Source of the DNA: 2-02-FULL-66-14 sp037443705 | GTDB taxonomy: Bacteria > Pseudomonadota > Gammaproteobacteria > Burkholderiales > SG8-39 | Length of the DNA stretch: 15,638 nt | Direction: 5' to 3' | NCBI GenBank assembly: GCA_037443705.1 | Contig: JBBINV010000074.1 | Location: 1 to 15,638, forward strand | Part shown: piece after piece, positions 12,766 through 15,638 of the stretch | How the letters are laid out: each line of letters opens with the position of its first letter | Numbering within the stretch: position 1 is the stretch's first letter | Notes under the pieces: model-generated | Database searches by the model: none | Told to the model about the DNA's origin: nothing | What the model saw: only the letters and a program-made list of their open reading frames with translations | Made by a program: the position numbers and the translations under genes

Positions 12766-14375
12766 GCGCCACTCCTCAGCTTGAAGCGCTGCAGCTTGCC
12801 GGTTTCGGTGCGCGGCAGCGACTCGCGGAACTCGATCACACGCGGATACTTGTAGGGCGCAATGGTGTTCTTGACGTGGTCCTGAAGGGCCTTGCGGATC
12901 TGGTCGCCCGGCTCGAACCCCGGGCGAAGCACCACGAACGCCTTGACGATCGTGCCGCGCGCTTCATCGGGCGCGCCGACCACGCCGCATTCGGCCACCG
13001 CCGGGTGCGCGAGTAGCGCCCCCTCGACCTCCGGCCCCGCGATGTTGTAGCCCGCCGAGACGATCATGTCGTCGGTGCGTGCCTGGTAGAAGAAGTAGCC
13101 GTCCGCGTCCCTGGCATAGGCGTCGCCCGTGAGGTTCCAGCCGTTGCGTACGTAGTCCTTCTGGCGCGCGTCGGCGAGATAGCGGCAGCCGGTCGGGCCC
13201 TTGACCGCCAGCCGCCCCACCACCCCGGGGGGGCAGGGATTGCCGTCCTCGTCCAGCACCGTCGCGCGATAGCCCGGAATCGCGTAGCCGGTCGCCCCGC
13301 GGCGCACGCGTTCGGGCGTGTGCGAGATGAAGATGTGGATCATCTCGGTCGAGCCGATGCCGTCGATGATCTCGATGCCGGTGGCCTCCCTGAAGAGCTG
13401 GCGCGTCGCATCCGGCAGCGCCTCGCCCGCCGAGACGCAGCGCGTGAGGCTCCCGAGATCGTAATTGCGCGCGAGTCCCGCGATCTGCCGGTACATGGTC
13501 GGCGCCGTGAAGAGCACGGTCGCGCGGAACCGCTGCACCGTCTCGAGCAGCGTCTCGGGCGCGAGCCTTTCCACGAGCACGGTCGAGGCGCCGTAGCGCA
13601 TCGGGAAGCACAGCAGCCCCCCGAGCCCGAAGGTGAACGCGAGCGGCGGCGTGCCGCAGAAGACGTCGTCGCGCGTCACCTTGAGGCAGGAGCGCGGGAA
13701 GGCGTCGCACATCGCGATCACGTCGCGGTGGAAGTGCATCGTGCCCTTGGGCTTGCCTGTGGTGCCCGAGGTGAACGCGATCAGCGCGACGTCGTCCGCG
13801 GCGGTCGCGACATTGTCGAAGGTGGCGGGCTGACGCGGCGCAAGCGTGTCGAGGGAGTCGGGCGCGTCGTCGTACCAGTACTTGATCGCCTCGAGCGTGG
13901 GACACGCGGGGAGCGCCGCCTTCAGCTCCGCCTCCAGCCGCTTGTCGCAGAGCGCGTGCGTCACTTCCGCCTTGGTGACGATGTCGGTGAGCTCCCTGGC
14001 GCGCAGCAGCGGCATGGTCGCCACGCAGATGCCGCCCGCCTTCATCACGGCGAACCAGCAGGCCGCCATCATGGGGTTGTTCGGGCCGCGCAGGAGCACC
14101 CGGTTGCCGGGCTTCAGGCCCATCTCGCGCACGAGCACGTGCGCCAGGCGGTTGGCCTGCGCGAGGAGCTGCGTGTAGGTGCACTCGCCGTCGCAGGTCC
14201 GGACCGCGACGCGGTGGCCGTGCCCGCGCGTCACGATCTTGTCGAGCAGCTCCGCGGCACAATTGAGGCGCGGCGGGTAGCGCAGCTCGGGCAGCTCGAA
14301 CACCAGCTCCGGCCATTGCGGGCGCGGCGGCAGGTTGTCGCGCGCGAACGTGTCGAGGTGGGCGGTGTACCTCAT
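12762..14375 (-). CDS. Aryl-CoA ligase, 2-aminobenzoate-CoA ligase type (benzoate-CoA ligase family)
   Basis: The 537-residue protein is a complete adenylate-forming ligase. Core motifs are TSGTTGKPKG (202-211), DGIGSTEM (338-345), TGDAYARDADGYF (416-428), RTDDMIVSAGYNI (433-445) and PRTETGKLQR (521-530), where Lys527 is the catalytic lysine. It would convert an aromatic acid, ATP and CoA to the aryl-CoA, AMP and pyrophosphate in the cytoplasm. The N-terminus YTAHLDTFARDNLPP and the neighbouring fused aryl-CoA monooxygenase/reductase fit 2-aminobenzoate (anthranilate) best. Benzoate, salicylate or another substituted benzoate remains possible, since the substrate pocket cannot be judged by eye. 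The ATG at 14375 overlaps the MarR stop as ATGA, and the ligase stop overlaps the RidA start in the same way, indicating translational coupling along the operon. Confidence 0.87.
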   Translation of the reverse strand: MRYTAHLDTFARDNLPPRPQWPELVFELPELRYPPRLNCAAELLDKIVTRGHGHRVAVRTCDGECTYTQLLAQANRLAHVLVREMGLKPGNRVLLRGPNNPMMAACWFAVMKAGGICVATMPLLRARELTDIVTKAEVTHALCDKRLEAELKAALPACPTLEAIKYWYDDAPDSLDTLAPRQPATFDNVATAADDVALIAFTSGTTGKPKGTMHFHRDVIAMCDAFPRSCLKVTRDDVFCGTPPLAFTFGLGGLLCFPMRYGASTVLVERLAPETLLETVQRFRATVLFTAPTMYRQIAGLARNYDLGSLTRCVSAGEALPDATRQLFREATGIEIIDGIGSTEMIHIFISHTPERVRRGATGYAIPGYRATVLDEDGNPCPPGVVGRLAVKGPTGCRYLADARQKDYVRNGWNLTGDAYARDADGYFFYQARTDDMIVSAGYNIAGPEVEGALLAHPAVAECGVVGAPDEARGTIVKAFVVLRPGFEPGDQIRKALQDHVKNTIAPYKYPRVIEFRESLPRTETGKLQRFKLRSGA

Positions 14376-14872
14376 CCCTCGCCTCGCGGCTCGGCGACGC
14401 GGTGGCAGTGTGCCTTCACCTTGGCTAGCAGCGCCAGGAGCTCTCCGTGCTCGCGCCTGGTCAAGCCCGAGAGCAGCTCCACGATCCATTCCTCGTGCGC
14501 GAGCGCCATCTCGGCAAAGGCGCGCTCGCCGGCGCGCGTGAGCCGCACCCGGAAGGCACGCCGGTCGGTGTCCGCCGTGCGCTCGACCAGACCCTGCTTG
14601 GCGAGCAGGTCGACGATCCCGGTGACGTTCCCGCCGGTCACCATCAGCCGGCGCGAGAGCTCGTTCATCTTCAGACCCTGCGGATGGCGCTCGAGCTGCG
14701 ACATGAGGTCGAAGCGCGGCAGCGTGGTGCCGAATCGGCTCCGCAGGCGCAGCCGCACCTGGCGCTCGATCAGCTGGGTGCAGGTGAGCAGCCGCAGCCA
14801 CAGCCGCAGCGCGCGGTGGTCCCCGGCGCTCGCGGCGCTCTCGCGATCGGGGCGGGGAACGGGCTGCAGCAC
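14372..14872 (-). CDS. MarR-family transcriptional regulator of the aryl-CoA operon
   Basis: The 166-residue protein has the usual MarR length and layout. An N-terminal dimerisation helix covers about 20-45. A winged helix-turn-helix includes LKMNELSRRLMVTGGNVTGI (67-86, the recognition helix near 80-92) and a DTDRRAFRVRLT wing (101-112), followed by C-terminal dimer helices. It is the first gene of the operon and probably autoregulates it. In comparable aromatic-degradation clusters the effector is often the aryl-CoA or the free acid, which is inference here. The start is GTG 14872, six bases after the -10 box, so the mRNA probably begins at the start codon. The stop overlaps the ligase ATG (ATGA). 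Confidence 0.86.
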   Translation of the reverse strand: MLQPVPRPDRESAASAGDHRALRLWLRLLTCTQLIERQVRLRLRSRFGTTLPRFDLMSQLERHPQGLKMNELSRRLMVTGGNVTGIVDLLAKQGLVERTADTDRRAFRVRLTRAGERAFAEMALAHEEWIVELLSGLTRREHGELLALLAKVKAHCHRVAEPRGEG

Positions 14873-14907
14873 GCGAACTCTATAGACCTGAATATATTAG
14901 ATGTCAA
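14872..14907 (-). promoter_or_regulatory. Strong sigma70 promoter of the marR-ligase operon with possible operator
   Basis: On the minus strand TTGACA (14907-14902) matches the -35 consensus perfectly, and TATAGA (14884-14879) matches the -10 in five of six bases, with a 17-base spacer. The transcription start falls at about 14872, the G of the GTG start codon, predicting a leaderless transcript. The spacer is unusually AT-rich for this DNA and contains the palindrome AATATATT (14891-14898). A MarR protein bound there would cover both promoter boxes. The operator assignment is inference. Confidence 0.7.
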
Positions 14908-14983
14908 GCAATAACCCTGGCTTGGGCAGCGATCAACACGTTTGCGTGGCGTCCTTATGGCGATCGAGGCACCATGGCCGCGA

Positions 14984-14988
14984 GGAGG
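14984..14988 (+). promoter_or_regulatory. Shine-Dalgarno that fixes the start of the CBS-domain gene
   Basis: GGAGG within CGAGGAGGAAGCC ends five bases before the ATG at 14994. The frame is open further upstream to an ATG at 14901, but that one has no such site and overlaps the marR promoter, so 14994 is the better start. Confidence 0.65.
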
Positions 14989-14993
14989 AAGCC

Positions 14994-15587
14994 ATGCGCA
15001 AATTCGCCCCGCTCGCCGTCCAGGCGCTGCCCAGGCGCTCGAGCTTTCGCCAGCCCGCAGCCGCCCGCGCCGCCGCGCTTTCGCTGGAGGATCCGGCGCT
15101 CGAAGTGATGACCGACCTCGCGGAGGTCGCGGCGGTCACCATCGACCCCGAGGCCTCCATCGAGCACGCCATGCGCGTCATGGTGCGGCGCAACGTGCGG
15201 CTTCTCCTGGTGGTCAACGTCGACAACGAGATCGTGGGGCTGATCACCTCCACCGACCTTCTGGGCGAGAAGCCGTACCTTCACCTTCAGGAGCACGGCG
15301 GCCGGCGCGCCGATATTCAAGTGCGCGAGATCATGACGCCGCACGACCGGCTCGAGGCGATCCGGATGAGCGACGTGCGCGCCGCAAGGGTCGGCCACGT
15401 GCTCCAGACGCTCAGGGCGTCGCGGCGCCAGCACGCGCTGGTGCTCGAGACCGACGGTCAGGGCAATCCGATGGTGCGCGGGATCTTCTCGGCTTCGCAA
15501 CTCGCGCGCCAGCTCGGCCAGGCGGTGCAGACAGGGATGGTCGCCCACACCTTCGCCGAGATCGAAGCGGCGCTCAACGGCCGCTAG
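14994..15587 (+). CDS. CBS-domain-pair protein
   Basis: The 197-residue protein has a basic, Ala-rich N-terminus of about 35 residues and then two CBS motifs. The first covers about 39-93 (VMTDLAEVAAVTIDPEASIE and then LLLVVNVDNEIVGLITSTDL). The second covers about 110-175 (VREIMTPHDRLEAI and then HALVLETDGQGNPMVRGIFS). CBS pairs usually bind adenosine nucleotides and regulate a partner. No catalytic domain is fused here, so it is probably a stand-alone sensor or regulator in the cytoplasm. The partner cannot be inferred from the neighbours. It is divergent from the marR operon with a 121-base gap, and I do not see a clear promoter for it. Its TAG overlaps the stop of the convergent partial gene by four bases. 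Confidence 0.82.
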   Translation: MRKFAPLAVQALPRRSSFRQPAAARAAALSLEDPALEVMTDLAEVAAVTIDPEASIEHAMRVMVRRNVRLLLVVNVDNEIVGLITSTDLLGEKPYLHLQEHGGRRADIQVREIMTPHDRLEAIRMSDVRAARVGHVLQTLRASRRQHALVLETDGQGNPMVRGIFSASQLARQLGQAVQTGMVAHTFAEIEAALNGR

Positions 15588-15638
15588 CCCAGCTTGAGCA
15601 GTTGGAGGTTCATTCTCGGGATTTCCGCGAAGTTGGGT
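15584..15638 (-). CDS. C-terminal end of a gene cut by the window edge
   Basis: The minus-strand frame entering from 15638 is open for 17 full codons and ends NFAEIPRMNLQLLKLG before a TAG (15586-15584). The four-base stop overlap (CTAG) with the CBS gene copies the arrangement of other convergent pairs in the window, which supports a real gene. The fragment is too short to assign a family. Confidence 0.5.
   Translation of the reverse strand, partial: PNFAEIPRMNLQLLKLG

Noticed and set aside
14873..14993. Sigma54 (-24/-12) promoter for the CBS gene
   Set aside because: GG and GC doublets occur (for example near 14919-14928), but none match the TGGCAC-N5-TTGC pattern at correct spacing.

Overview
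The DNA is GC-rich throughout and tightly packed, with 18 coding regions (two cut by the window ends) and no gene-free stretch over about 210 bases. No rRNA, tRNA, CRISPR array, transposase or integrase is visible. The gene families (PA2779/PA2778 pair, 3-hydroxybenzoate 6-hydroxylase-type flavoprotein, fused aryl-CoA monooxygenase/reductase, LeuCD-like hydratase) and the sigma70-like promoters suggest a chromosomal segment of an aerobic, metabolically versatile betaproteobacterium, probably near Burkholderiales/Rhodocyclales. That placement is inference from gene content, not from a marker gene.

Layout. 1-360 is the C-terminal part of an Ala/Lys/Glu-rich coiled-coil protein. 364-1551 (-) is a flavin aromatic hydroxylase, probably 3-hydroxybenzoate 6-monooxygenase. 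1759-3077 (+) is a PA2779-like small membrane protein followed by a PA2778-like lipoprotein cysteine peptidase with no normal start codon. 3037-4206 (-) is an FMN 2-hydroxy-acid oxidase, divergent from a DHDPS-family aldolase at 4220-5152 (+). Only 13 bases separate these two, and they form a perfect palindrome together with both start codons. 5149-5520 (-) is a small one-TM protein, 5584-6273 (+) an SDR oxidoreductase, and 6270-7463 (-) an AAA/DUF4143 ATPase. 7553-9520 (+) is a LeuC/LeuD-like two-subunit hydro-lyase with no leuA or leuB beside it.

The most coherent unit is a five-gene minus-strand operon read from 14872 down to 9513. It encodes a MarR regulator, a 2-aminobenzoate/benzoate-type CoA ligase, a RidA-family protein, a fused aryl-CoA monooxygenase/Old Yellow Enzyme reductase, and a small secreted protein. 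Four-base start/stop overlaps (ATGA, ATGA, GTGA) and one 11-base gap link the genes. A near-consensus promoter (TTGACA, 17 bp, TATAGA) lies directly in front of the regulator. The enzymes fit CoA-dependent aerobic anthranilate (2-aminobenzoate) breakdown: the ligase makes the CoA thioester, the fused enzyme hydroxylates and reduces the ring, and the RidA homologue may handle an enamine/imine intermediate or be structural. A salicylyl-CoA route is the main alternative. 14994-15587 (+) is a CBS-pair protein, and 15584-15638 (-) is the C-terminal tip of another gene.

From a start-to-end reading, the main surprises are these: several first genes have a -10 box only 6-10 bases before the start codon, suggesting leaderless mRNAs; there is a symmetric two-way promoter/operator at 4204-4222; the PA2778-like gene needs an ATA start or a -1 slip; the RidA homologue lacks its usual arginine; and the LeuCD pair is altered at normally conserved active-site positions.
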